Notes: generated by a model not told the origin, from the letters alone. A stretch of 64,000 nt of DNA from Candidatus Babelota bacterium (GCA_029262595.1 JAJCZB010000071.1:1-64000); one strand, 5' to 3'; positions 12,844 to 20,190 are shown, counted from the first letter of the stretch. Numbers and translations: made by a program.

Positions 12844-12902
12844 TGGGCGAATGCAGGTAGGAATACATTTGCAATATGAATCTTACCGATCTTCGTCGCC
12901 CA
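12844..12902 (+). ncRNA. Compact Y-RNA-like RNA D
   Basis: A 59-base element with outer stem TGGGCGA (12844-12850) and TCGCCCA (12896-12902), carrying GGCGAATG, which fits the bacterial Ro-binding signature. The inner stem is GGTAGGA/TCTTACC. The loop is short and has no tRNA-like module, so it would bind Ro60 without a tRNA-mimicking effector arm. Confidence 0.7.
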
Positions 12903-12918
12903 CTTTAAATAAACAATT

Positions 12919-12985
12919 GGCCGAATGCCTTTCTTGGACTACATTATCTATAACAATGACCCGTCTAAGATGTTTTTCGTCGGCC
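12919..12985 (+). ncRNA. Compact Y-RNA-like RNA E
   Basis: A 67-base element with outer stem GGCCGA (12919-12924) and TCGGCC (12980-12985), and an 8-bp inner stem TCTTGGAC/GTCTAAGA with compensatory changes relative to RNA D. It contains GCCGAATG. No tRNA-like module. It ends 18 bases before the tmRNA. Confidence 0.68.
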
Positions 12986-12987
12986 TA

Positions 12988-13000
12988 GTTCTTTGAAAAC
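12988..13000 (+). promoter_or_regulatory. boxA-like motif before the tmRNA
   Basis: GTTCTTTGAAAAC closely matches boxA-type sequences of bacterial rRNA leaders and spacers, which promote antitermination on untranslated RNA. It ends three bases before the tmRNA. Confidence 0.45.
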
Positions 13001-13003
13001 AAT

Positions 13004-13408
13004 GGGGATGACAGGTTTCGACTGGACAGTAATGTCCGGAGGAAGCGTGCCGCGGTTGATCACCACCCGCGTTACCAAGATGATCAAAAACTGTAAACGG
13101 CAACGTTCACAACATGAGTGATTACACTCGTCCACTCGCTCTCGTAGCGTAAATGGGCTGGCCCGCCGGAGCCAACAACTTCTGACTAGCCGTATCTTGG
13201 GCGAGGTGCTGAGCCAACAAAGATCAAGGTCAAGAGTCGGTAATAAAACCGCATACACCCCGTAACTTGACACTGAAACTGAGGGGTTTGGGCGAAGCGA
13301 GGATGCTGCTATCCGACGTGGGTCTGAAATTGGGAAAAGCAGATACGCACGTAGAAGAGCCGGTCAGATTGATCTAGGACGCGAGTTCGATTCTCGCCAT
13401 CTCCACCA
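13004..13408 (+). ncRNA. ssrA: tmRNA (ssrA)
   Basis: The 5' end GGGGATGACAGGTTTCGAC is the tmRNA hallmark, and the 3' end GAGTTCGATTCTCGCCATCTCCACCA is a canonical T-arm with CCA. Acceptor GGGGATG pairs with CATCTCC. At 405 bases it is a normal one-piece length. The tag frame runs from GTA (13093) to TAA (13150-13152) and encodes VNGNVHNMSDYTRPLALVA, ending in the hydrophobic -LVA typical of ClpXP-directed tags but starting with Val instead of Ala. tmRNA rescues stalled ribosomes and tags nascent chains; host SmpB would be needed, as none is seen here. Confidence 0.95.
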
Positions 13409-13420
13409 TCTTGAGGATGT

Positions 13421-13657
13421 ATGATGAGTCAGCATGCCATTAGAGCAGAAGACAAAGACAATGTTTCGTCATCTCAGAAATATAGGCTAAAGGTCTATAT
13501 TAAAGACGATAGAGTTGTTCTTTCCGTTGGCGGCGAAGAATACATCTTTATGAGTGAATATGAAGCGTATGAACTGGGCACAAAGTTGATTGACATACAT
13601 GATAAGGTTGACTACAACTTGTATGAAGATGTTCTTGCTGCTCAAAAGGAAAATTGA
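13421..13657 (+). CDS. Small acidic hypothetical protein
   Basis: A 78-residue protein (77 if ATG 13424 is used, which is better spaced from GAGGA at 13413). It begins 12 bases after the tmRNA CCA. The middle looks beta-stranded and the C-terminus helical and acidic. No family recognised. Its position between tmRNA and initiator-like tRNA suggests it is carried on the same transcript. Confidence 0.65.
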   Translation: MMSQHAIRAEDKDNVSSSQKYRLKVYIKDDRVVLSVGGEEYIFMSEYEAYELGTKLIDIHDKVDYNLYEDVLAAQKEN

Positions 13658-13667
13658 TCTTTATCCC

Positions 13668-13760
13668 GCCATCACGCCGGTTGGCAAGGTACTAGCTACA
13701 AAAGGCAAATGACTTCGGTCTAAAGGGTGTACAACCATACGGGAAGCTAGTCAGTGACGG
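13668..13760 (+). ncRNA. Candidate structured RNA
   Basis: Nested pairings are visible: CCG..TCAC with GTGACGG, a GCC-GGTT-GGC hairpin, ACTAGCT with AGCTAGT, a GAC-TTCG-GTC tetraloop hairpin and GGT/ACC. There is no coding frame. It lies in the RNA-rich unit between the 13421 gene and the last tRNA. No known class recognised. Confidence 0.4.
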
Positions 13761-13812
13761 AATGAAAATTCATGGGGCCTCGTCCAGAAGAATATGGCCC
13801 CACCCAAATTGA

Positions 13813-13888
13813 CGCGGGTTGGAGAAGAAGCCATCTCGCCAGCCTCATAAGCTGGAGATCGGGGGTGCAAATCCCTCACCCGCCACCA
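13813..13888 (+). tRNA. tRNA-Met(CAT), initiator-like
   Basis: CGCGGGT/ACCCGCC leaves C1-C72 unpaired, and A11-T24 is present; both are bacterial initiator features. Anticodon loop CTCATAA on CCAGC/GCTGG lacks the usual three G-C pairs of initiators. The T-loop TGCAAAT has G55. CCA is encoded. Initiator identity is probable, not certain. Confidence 0.8.
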
Positions 13889-14030
13889 AGCTGCAGGGCA
13901 TCCTTTTCGGAGGACGCCAGGTTGAGCTGGATCTTCGGATCCTGGGAGCGATGTGTGGGAATGTCGCCTGCGGTTAATCACCCCTGCTGCTCTGACAGTA
14001 GGTTGCGGCCCGAAAGGGTGCGTTATTGAG
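13889..14030 (+). other. Unassigned hairpin-rich segment before the terminator
   Basis: About 140 bases with several stem-loops, such as GGATC-TTCG-GATCC and GGCATCC-TTTTCG-GAGGACGCC, and no frame with a ribosome site. It ends in the 14031 terminator, so it may be the 3' part of a transcribed structured RNA. No class recognised. Confidence 0.35.
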
Positions 14031-14388
14031 AGGGCGCTCTGCAGGGCGCCCTTTTCTTTTTGACCTTCTTGGCAACTTTTATGTGAGGGAGCCACTTTGT
14101 GCGCCATTCGGTTTCGTCGAACGGCCAGATACCATACACAAAGTTCCTGGCGGCGTTAGCGGCACTTCTCGGATAGCTTTTTATGTCATCAGCACCAACT
14201 GTCTTTGTTGGTGATTCTGGGTGAATCAGGGAAGGTTTTAACCCTTCAAAGTGAATGAGATCCTTTTCAAGCTGATCATAGTGGAAATCGCTTATGAGGG
14301 GTCTGTGATGGCAGTAATACGCACATCGGTGAATTAAGACCTCCATACACAGACGTGTATAGGAGGCACGGTTAAGTCTTCGCGCCAT
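14023..14388 (-). CDS. NAD-dependent DNA ligase Ia-domain-like protein
   Basis: A 121-residue protein, the only confident minus-strand gene. It contains LISDFHYDQLEKDL followed by HPESPTKTVGAD, matching the N-terminal Ia (NMN-binding) region of bacterial LigA, but no adenylation lysine motif, OB, HhH or BRCT domain follows, so it cannot be a full ligase. It may be a stand-alone Ia domain acting in NAD-related chemistry, or a remnant. ATG 14388 follows GGGAG on its strand. Its last codons lie inside the bidirectional terminator at 14031-14061. Confidence 0.65.
   Translation of the reverse strand: MARRLNRASYTRLCMEVLIHRCAYYCHHRPLISDFHYDQLEKDLIHFEGLKPSLIHPESPTKTVGADDIKSYPRSAANAARNFVYGIWPFDETEWRTKWLPHIKVAKKVKKKRAPCRAPSQ
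14031..14061. terminator. Terminator closing the RNA cluster
   Basis: AGGGCGC with GCGCCCT (7 bp) followed by TTTTCTTTTT on the + strand. It overlaps the 3' end of the minus-strand ligase-domain gene and so separates convergent transcripts. Confidence 0.85.
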
Positions 14389-14398
14389 GGTAATCTCC

Positions 14399-14413
14399 CG
14401 GTTCTGTAAACCG
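14399..14413. promoter_or_regulatory. Small palindrome in the divergent intergenic region
   Basis: CGGTT-CTGTA-AACCG lies midway between the divergent starts at 14388 (minus) and 14429 (plus). It could be an operator for either gene; evidence is limited to symmetry and position. Confidence 0.3.
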
Positions 14414-14428
14414 TTTGCGAGGATACAT

Positions 14429-14953
14429 ATGCCAACACCATCAGTCCAGGCCATTCGGAATTCTGCTTTCTTTGCTAAGGCCATCGCAGCTAAGTATGCA
14501 GATCTAGGGGCGTCAGATAAAGCAGCGGCTAAACAGCGTCTTATAACTGAGTTTTGTTTAGATCCATCGAGACCTGCAAACCAGTTATCTACAGCGAATC
14601 GGGATCATCTGATGGGTGGTCTTTTGCTGTTGATGGCAGAATTCGATATTGGAGCGTCATCTCGAGAGGTCATTTTGACTTTTCCAGACACGCTACCTGC
14701 GGGTACGTCGGTAAACATTCAAACAGGCGTGTACGCTGGAGGTGGTCCTGCCTCGATCGATGGTCCAAGTTTGGAGCTCCCGCCGACAGGTGAAGCGTTT
14801 GTTGATGAAGGTTTCATAATCGTAGCCCACAATGGTCAGATATTGAACAAAGGTAAGATCTTAGGTGAGGATGAGGCACAATGGGTGTCCCTTACAGAGA
14901 TCGCTTTCGATCGAGATATTTTGAGCGGGAACACAATCGGAATCCGCTTGTAA
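14429..14953 (+). CDS. Virion-associated protein, paralogue group N
   Basis: A 174-residue protein. ATG 14429 follows GAGGATAC; an earlier in-frame ATG has no ribosome site. The N-terminal 70 residues are helical and share a pattern (SxANRDxLMGGLLLLMAEFD) with the proteins at 44735 and 45435. The C-terminal half (VNIQTGVY ... HNGQILNKG ... WVSLTEIAFD) matches the C-terminus of the next gene. Shared modules suggest virion structural parts; the exact role is unknown. Confidence 0.7.
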   Translation: MPTPSVQAIRNSAFFAKAIAAKYADLGASDKAAAKQRLITEFCLDPSRPANQLSTANRDHLMGGLLLLMAEFDIGASSREVILTFPDTLPAGTSVNIQTGVYAGGGPASIDGPSLELPPTGEAFVDEGFIIVAHNGQILNKGKILGEDEAQWVSLTEIAFDRDILSGNTIGIRL

Positions 14954-14962
14954 GGAACGCAT

Positions 14963-16066
14963 ATGCCAAGATATGAACAACGTACCCAGGTAAAGAATAG
15001 TCGGGTGTATGATGATACACTTACGGTAGATAGTACGTTAGAGACTCCAGCGGCTGCGAATGAGAACGCTGAATTTGATTTGAATGCACTTCGCTCGGTG
15101 TTGTTGAATCTCAAAGGTCAAACGAATTGGTTTGACGCTATTCAGAACGGCTTCAATCTTCAGGCAATACATGACAAGATACTGTGCTTTCGGATGGTTA
15201 TGCGTCCGACTGGAGCCAATGCTTCGAATTTTACGATAGCCGGCGGGCCTGATCCAGGTGTGTTGGTGGATGCTTCTCTCTTTGAAGGTGGAGCAGGGAC
15301 AATAGGTGTGGGTGCCGGATCCGTTGAGGACGGAGGGTATACTGCGGCGCTGGAAGCTAACTTTACTATCGCGGGAACGCTTGGTGCAGGATTGTCCACG
15401 ATTGTGGATTCTGACGGTACACTCCTGAATACGGTGTCTATTCTCGATGCTGCTACCAATGATCATGTGGATACAGCGGCTGGCGAACAAATCTTCGGTT
15501 TACTCCATGCGTTGACAGGTTCAGCTGATGGTGTAGCGATCGCGGCCGCAGCATCAGAGAATCTTCAGATCAGCTTTGTTTTCATCGATAAAGCCACAGA
15601 TGTTATCACGGCTACAACTTTGCCTGATGCAACATACCATTTCGCACCTACTCGCCAGCGTAACTTTCAGTCTATGAACCGCGGTATGGTTCTTAACGAT
15701 GGAGCCTTGCCAAGTATCATTGATCCAAGTGGTCAGGGGACGAAACTTCCGATCCGAGAATTCGATATTCCTGTTGGACCTGCTGTTACGGCTAATGATG
15801 TGTTGAACATCCAGACAGGAGTTTTCACAACTTTTGGCGCAACTGCAGTTGTCCATTCGGTAGGATTACCCGTTCTTCCGGCTTCAGGCGCTGCTTTTGT
15901 GGAAGATTCCCGTGTACGTGTTCTTGTGAATGGACAAGAACTTTCTAAGGGTGTGAATGCTGCGGCTAACAGAGATGTGTATTGGTTATCCGCGACGACG
16001 TTAGCTTTTGAGTTTGAATTGTTTGGTAGGAATACGATTCATATTGAATCTCCTGCATCCTTCTAG
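14963..16066 (+). CDS. Virion structural protein
   Basis: A 367-residue protein rich in Gly, Ala, Thr and Asp, typical of beta-structured phage virion proteins. Its last 95 residues (VLNIQTGVF ... VNGQELSKG ... YWLSATTLAFEFEL) repeat the C-terminal module of the 14429 protein. AAGGAACGCAT precedes the ATG. Capsid decoration or fibre component is likely; no specific family recognised. Confidence 0.7.
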   Translation: MPRYEQRTQVKNSRVYDDTLTVDSTLETPAAANENAEFDLNALRSVLLNLKGQTNWFDAIQNGFNLQAIHDKILCFRMVMRPTGANASNFTIAGGPDPGVLVDASLFEGGAGTIGVGAGSVEDGGYTAALEANFTIAGTLGAGLSTIVDSDGTLLNTVSILDAATNDHVDTAAGEQIFGLLHALTGSADGVAIAAAASENLQISFVFIDKATDVITATTLPDATYHFAPTRQRNFQSMNRGMVLNDGALPSIIDPSGQGTKLPIREFDIPVGPAVTANDVLNIQTGVFTTFGATAVVHSVGLPVLPASGAAFVEDSRVRVLVNGQELSKGVNAAANRDVYWLSATTLAFEFELFGRNTIHIESPASF

Positions 16067-16074
16067 GAATACGT

Positions 16075-18276
16075 ATGGCCAGTCCACTTGAAATGACTAC
16101 GCAGGTCAAAGGCGGCAAAGAGCTGCTGGAAACTGTCATCGGCAATCGCTTAGTGAGCGCAACGGTGGCGCAATTGGGTGGTCTCGAGATAAGTGTCACA
16201 AATATGACAATGTGGTTGGTTGGTGTTTTTGAACAGCCGGCAGATGTCCCATCAATATTCCTTACGGATGCCTCTACGAATTATGTGCATGTTACAAGTG
16301 CGAACCCTGACGTTGTGACGGTAACAACGGTTCCGCCCACTGGTGATTTTGTGTTGTTGTCCGTGATTGTTACAGCGGGTGGAGTGGTTACCCAGCAGAC
16401 AGATCCGATAATTGCACCTGGCTCGGACACAGTAGCGGAGGCTATCCTTACTGGAAATTTCATTCACGTATTTAATCAAGAACAATTTGATACACATTAC
16501 ACAGATGTAAATACACCTAAGGCGTTGATTCTTCATCCGAAGGCTACACCTTATGATTTACCAAGTAATGCGCTTCTTTCCGCGGTGACAATGGTCGCTC
16601 TTTCAAAGACATCTCCTGTAACTATCCAAGGTGCCATACCGGCTAATCCATTGACGTTTGGGGCCGGAGAGTTGACGTTGAAGAGCTTGTTGGTTGGTTC
16701 GGGAATGACCGTTTCAGGTGGTGGTGTGTATCTGGACAGTTGTTCTTCTGGACTTAGCGGAGTTATGGATTTTGTAGGTGGGGTTTCGATCATCAATGAC
16801 TGCGCCTTTTTAGGAGTGTTTAATATTACAGGGGCTACGGCCCTTGTTCGGGTACAAGGCGCTTCAACTTTTCAATCTTTGGGAAATACAATATCCGCAG
16901 GATCTTTGTTCTTGGATCAGACAACCATGTTGAACACTTTAGGTGTTGGTCCTTATTGGGATGTGACCGGATCGACAGCTACATTTGGATGTAGAGATGT
17001 GCGAATATTAGGAGGCATTCCGGCTCAGGGTATTATTCGTTGCAGTGCAGGAATTTGTATGGCCGATGGGGTTTCTTATCTTGGTGCTGGGACAACAAAT
17101 CCAATGTTTGTTCAGTCTGGATCAGGTGTCCTTGAAGTTGGCCATTACAACCGAGGATTATCGACGGGTGAGTTTACAGGGAATATCAAACCATTTTTTG
17201 AGAATAGCGCATCAAGGTTGTTTACCAATTTTGAGCAGTCACCCAAGATTGACGGCACTGTAGTTCAGACCAATGATAATGGTGAAATTGGAACATGGTC
17301 GAACCTTACTGCTGCAATTGCGGTTGAGGATGGTGTAACTGCGGCGTTATTTCCAGGGACGGGTTCGGGTAATGTATTGTACATGGGTGCGGATGAACAA
17401 TTTGCAGCTATCGAAATGGTAATTACGGTAGCGGCTGTTTTGGGTGCCGGCGTTATCATTCCTGAGATTTGGAATGGTGTGAGTTGGTCTCGAGCTAATT
17501 TAATGATAGCGGATCGTGAGGCTCCGCACGATCAGTATGGTCTGGATGGCCTAACTCGAGTTGGTTCAGAAATCATTCGAATCGATCCACCGGTTACGTG
17601 GGTAGCAAAAGCACTTGACGGTATAACTAAGTTCTGGCTCCGATTCCGCATCAATACTGCCATAACAACAGTTCCTGAGGGTGACTTCATCCGAACTCAT
17701 AAGAGTAAAGTATTGATTTCGAACAATGGAGTTCCTCAATATATCGGCACATCGTTGTTCAAGCGAGAGTTGCCCTTTCACGTAGGTTTTCTCCAAACGG
17801 ATTTTCCAGGTTTTCCAATGGGAAACCACACGATAACTTACGCTATTACGGCGGGCGTTGATGGGTTGTTTAACACTTTTGTGGATACTCAATTCGATAT
17901 TACAGGGAGGAACTTCTTTGTTCCTGAGGGATTGAATACTGCAACACCGTTAGAATTGATCGTAAATTGGTCAGTAGATGCAGATGTGGCGGCCGGCGAT
18001 GTAGAGTTTGAATTGTCATATTTGGTCAGTACGTTGTCAGACATATTGGATGGTACGGGGTCTACATCTGATTTGGCTGATATCACAACTGTTCCATTGA
18101 ACTCAGCGAATTCAAAATTTCAAACTGTGTTTCCCATAACCATACGTGGTGCTATTCCAGGGGATATATTGGCACTATCTTTATGGCGAGATGCCACCGT
18201 TGGCAATGTTGATGATACATTGGCCTCCAATGTTTATCTCGAAGCGGTTCAATTGGTGGGAAGTTTCTGGAGGTAG
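16075..18276 (+). CDS. Large virion/fibre protein
   Basis: A 733-residue protein. The central part (about 150-400) has Gly/Ser-rich short strands with regular turns, consistent with a parallel beta-helix like tail spikes. The C-terminal 330 residues contain mixed beta segments. It continues the same operon with a nine-base gap. Host adsorption role inferred from composition and neighbourhood only. Confidence 0.65.
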   Translation: MASPLEMTTQVKGGKELLETVIGNRLVSATVAQLGGLEISVTNMTMWLVGVFEQPADVPSIFLTDASTNYVHVTSANPDVVTVTTVPPTGDFVLLSVIVTAGGVVTQQTDPIIAPGSDTVAEAILTGNFIHVFNQEQFDTHYTDVNTPKALILHPKATPYDLPSNALLSAVTMVALSKTSPVTIQGAIPANPLTFGAGELTLKSLLVGSGMTVSGGGVYLDSCSSGLSGVMDFVGGVSIINDCAFLGVFNITGATALVRVQGASTFQSLGNTISAGSLFLDQTTMLNTLGVGPYWDVTGSTATFGCRDVRILGGIPAQGIIRCSAGICMADGVSYLGAGTTNPMFVQSGSGVLEVGHYNRGLSTGEFTGNIKPFFENSASRLFTNFEQSPKIDGTVVQTNDNGEIGTWSNLTAAIAVEDGVTAALFPGTGSGNVLYMGADEQFAAIEMVITVAAVLGAGVIIPEIWNGVSWSRANLMIADREAPHDQYGLDGLTRVGSEIIRIDPPVTWVAKALDGITKFWLRFRINTAITTVPEGDFIRTHKSKVLISNNGVPQYIGTSLFKRELPFHVGFLQTDFPGFPMGNHTITYAITAGVDGLFNTFVDTQFDITGRNFFVPEGLNTATPLELIVNWSVDADVAAGDVEFELSYLVSTLSDILDGTGSTSDLADITTVPLNSANSKFQTVFPITIRGAIPGDILALSLWRDATVGNVDDTLASNVYLEAVQLVGSFWR

Positions 18277-18278
18277 CT

Positions 18279-18878
18279 GTGTCTGAAGAGGTTCAAACTC
18301 AATATGTATTTCTTGACGCTACAGGTATTGTTGTGGCGAATAGTCCGCAGGATCTACCGCTTACGCAATCCAAAGTAGTGGCTTCAGGTGCGGTTTTGAA
18401 GATTGCAGGAGCACCTATCGCGGTAAAATATAGGGGTCAACCGAACTCTGATATTTACCATCAGAAGACGTCGGGCGACGGAACGGATATTTCGCATTAT
18501 GCTGTGCTGGAATATATCGAATGGGAGAAAGCACGTCGTTATGCTCAAATAGATGCAAAGACGGATGAGCTCATAAAAGTAGGGTTTACTCATGATTCTA
18601 AGCAGTTCTCATTATCTTTGGCAGCTCAGTCGAATTGGAATGGCTTAATTACGGCTTTCAAGGCAGATCTCATTACGGATCCTGCTGACTTTCCTTTTCA
18701 TGTGACGACTTTAGATAACGATGATTACGCTATTCCAGACGGGACAGCTCTATTGACGATAGGCGGGTTGGTCTTAGGGACAGTGAGTGCGCATTTGACA
18801 TCTGGACGAATACTCAAGAAGGCAATTCTTGATGCTACGACTATGGCGGAGATTGCCTCGGTAGTAGATGACCGATAG
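18279..18878 (+). CDS. Fibre-associated protein with DUF4376-like segment
   Basis: A 199-residue protein starting at GTG after TGGAGGTAGCT. Residues of about 85-195 (ARRYAQIDAKTDELIKVGF, then an SLAAQSNWNGL segment) resemble the DUF4376-type domain found in phage tail-fibre assembly or tail-fibre proteins. It follows a large putative fibre gene, so a chaperone or fibre-tip role is reasonable. Family match is by eye. Confidence 0.6.
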   Translation: MSEEVQTQYVFLDATGIVVANSPQDLPLTQSKVVASGAVLKIAGAPIAVKYRGQPNSDIYHQKTSGDGTDISHYAVLEYIEWEKARRYAQIDAKTDELIKVGFTHDSKQFSLSLAAQSNWNGLITAFKADLITDPADFPFHVTTLDNDDYAIPDGTALLTIGGLVLGTVSAHLTSGRILKKAILDATTMAEIASVVDDR

Positions 18879-18915
18879 AGCTTGATTATTTCTTACCATA
18901 GGCTATGTTACATGC

Positions 18916-19191
18916 ATGGCTGAGCCCTATGCAAAATTTAATTATACGTGCGATCCTGTTCCACCGGGTCATGGCACTTTGAGTTTTGACACGCTCGAGG
19001 CTGTAGGTTCCGTGTTTGAAAATAAGCTTTATTCAGAGACCACGCGTATTTCAATTTCGGAAATTCGAATAGGTGATAGATTTTTGGTAGAGGATACGAC
19101 ACAGCCTTATATTCTTGAAGTGATTGGTCGTTTACGCGATCTTCGTCTAGAAGAAGGTGTTATTTTTACTGTGTTCGTTCGAAAATATTGA
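18916..19191 (+). CDS. Hypothetical protein
   Basis: A 91-residue, mostly beta protein with no recognised family. The ATG is weakly preceded by a ribosome site. It follows the fibre-associated gene and precedes a gene ending in a terminator, so it belongs to the end of this operon. Confidence 0.6.
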   Translation: MAEPYAKFNYTCDPVPPGHGTLSFDTLEAVGSVFENKLYSETTRISISEIRIGDRFLVEDTTQPYILEVIGRLRDLRLEEGVIFTVFVRKY

Positions 19192-19203
19192 AAAGGGAAA
19201 ACA

Positions 19204-19833
19204 ATGAATGATCAATTCGATTTAAAAAGTTACCAAGAACGAATGGGGACTGGACAGGCCGCTGCCATGGGAGGGTCGTCCAATGTCGTGCCTCCAGAGT
19301 ACGATCCGTCTGTAAGCTTGGTAAAGTATTATAATTCGCCGCATTGCAATGACTCTTTTTGTCCTGCGGTTCTTGCTGAGGAGCAGCCTCCGGGCTACAA
19401 CCCTCATGATGAGTTCATCAAGCATTTTGAGGAATCTGTCAGGATCCATCCACATCGTTACAATCTGAATTCCAAGTTGGTTGTGCGTAAGTCCCCAGAC
19501 GGTATTATTGAGCACCCGATCACTCCATGGGGAGATGCTGAGGTTCTCATTGGTCATGTCGTTTATGATCAGCACGGGAGACTCACAGCGCTTTATGGAA
19601 AGCCCTCCCAGCAGAGCGTGCATCGTGCGGTAGATATGGCCATCAAACGGCTTATGGATCTAGATGCAAATCCAAGTGTGCAGGCGGCATATGATGCGGC
19701 GGCTCCACAGCTGGACGACCCAGTGTCAAATGACAGTCGGGTGGATGATCGAGTTCCTCCGTTTCAGGGTGTGCGCTTGATTGTTTCTGGATACGACCGC
19801 CAGCCGGATAACTTACTTGTTTGTATCATATGA
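19204..19833 (+). CDS. Hypothetical protein
   Basis: A 209-residue protein with AAAAGGGAAAAC upstream of its ATG. It has a proline-rich N-terminal region with two short Cys/His stretches (HCNDSFC), then a compact domain with IGHVVYDQHGRLTALYG. No family recognised. A strong terminator follows at 19848. Confidence 0.65.
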   Translation: MNDQFDLKSYQERMGTGQAAAMGGSSNVVPPEYDPSVSLVKYYNSPHCNDSFCPAVLAEEQPPGYNPHDEFIKHFEESVRIHPHRYNLNSKLVVRKSPDGIIEHPITPWGDAEVLIGHVVYDQHGRLTALYGKPSQQSVHRAVDMAIKRLMDLDANPSVQAAYDAAAPQLDDPVSNDSRVDDRVPPFQGVRLIVSGYDRQPDNLLVCII

Positions 19834-19847
19834 TCTCGATATGGTTG

Positions 19848-19882
19848 GAAGCGGGTCAATTTGACCCGCTTCATTTATTTTA
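19848..19882 (+). terminator. Rho-independent terminator
   Basis: GAAGCGGGTC and GACCCGCTTC form a 10-bp stem with loop AATTT, followed by ATTTATTTT. It isolates the downstream Tad2-like gene. Confidence 0.88.
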
Positions 19883-19892
19883 GGAGGTAGAC

Positions 19893-20144
19893 ATGAATTT
19901 CGGTGATGCAATTGAAGCAATGAAGAACAACGAGCGCGTTGGTCGCCCCGGCTGGAATGGGAAAGGAATGTACCTTGCGTACGTGACTGACTGGTCATTC
20001 AGTCATCCTGAGACACCTAATGGTCGCACGGCCGAGGAACTCCCACACCAACCTTTCATTGTCATGAAAACAGCTCAGGATATGTATGTCCCCTGGCTTG
20101 CTTCTCAATCGGACATGCTTGCTGAGGACTGGGAAGTCGTCTAG
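19893..20144 (+). CDS. DUF2829 / Tad2-like Thoeris anti-defence protein
   Basis: An 83-residue protein with TAGGAGGTAGAC upstream. It has the complete DUF2829 pattern: an N-terminal MNFGDAIEAMKNNERVGRPG, then WNGKGMYL, then HQPFIVMKTAQ and a C-terminal VPWLASQSDMLAEDWEV. DUF2829 proteins include Tad2, which sequesters the cyclic ADP-ribose-type signal of Thoeris and so blocks ThsA activation. The length is normal and no key segment is missing. Ligand binding here is inferred. It sits directly after a terminator, so it may have its own control. Confidence 0.85.
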   Translation: MNFGDAIEAMKNNERVGRPGWNGKGMYLAYVTDWSFSHPETPNGRTAEELPHQPFIVMKTAQDMYVPWLASQSDMLAEDWEVV

Positions 20145-20190
20145 AAGCTGATTCTTTCAAAATTTCGGTATACCGTTCCCGGAGGTAGAG

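Noticed and set aside
10804-13408. RtcB/RtcA RNA-repair operon partners of Ro60
   Set aside because: Bacterial Ro60 genes are sometimes near rtcBA, but no ligase or cyclase frame is present here.
14387-14428. Upstream extension of the 14429 gene to ATG 14387
   Set aside because: It would overlap the divergent ligase-domain gene start and has no ribosome site, whereas GAGGATAC precedes 14429.
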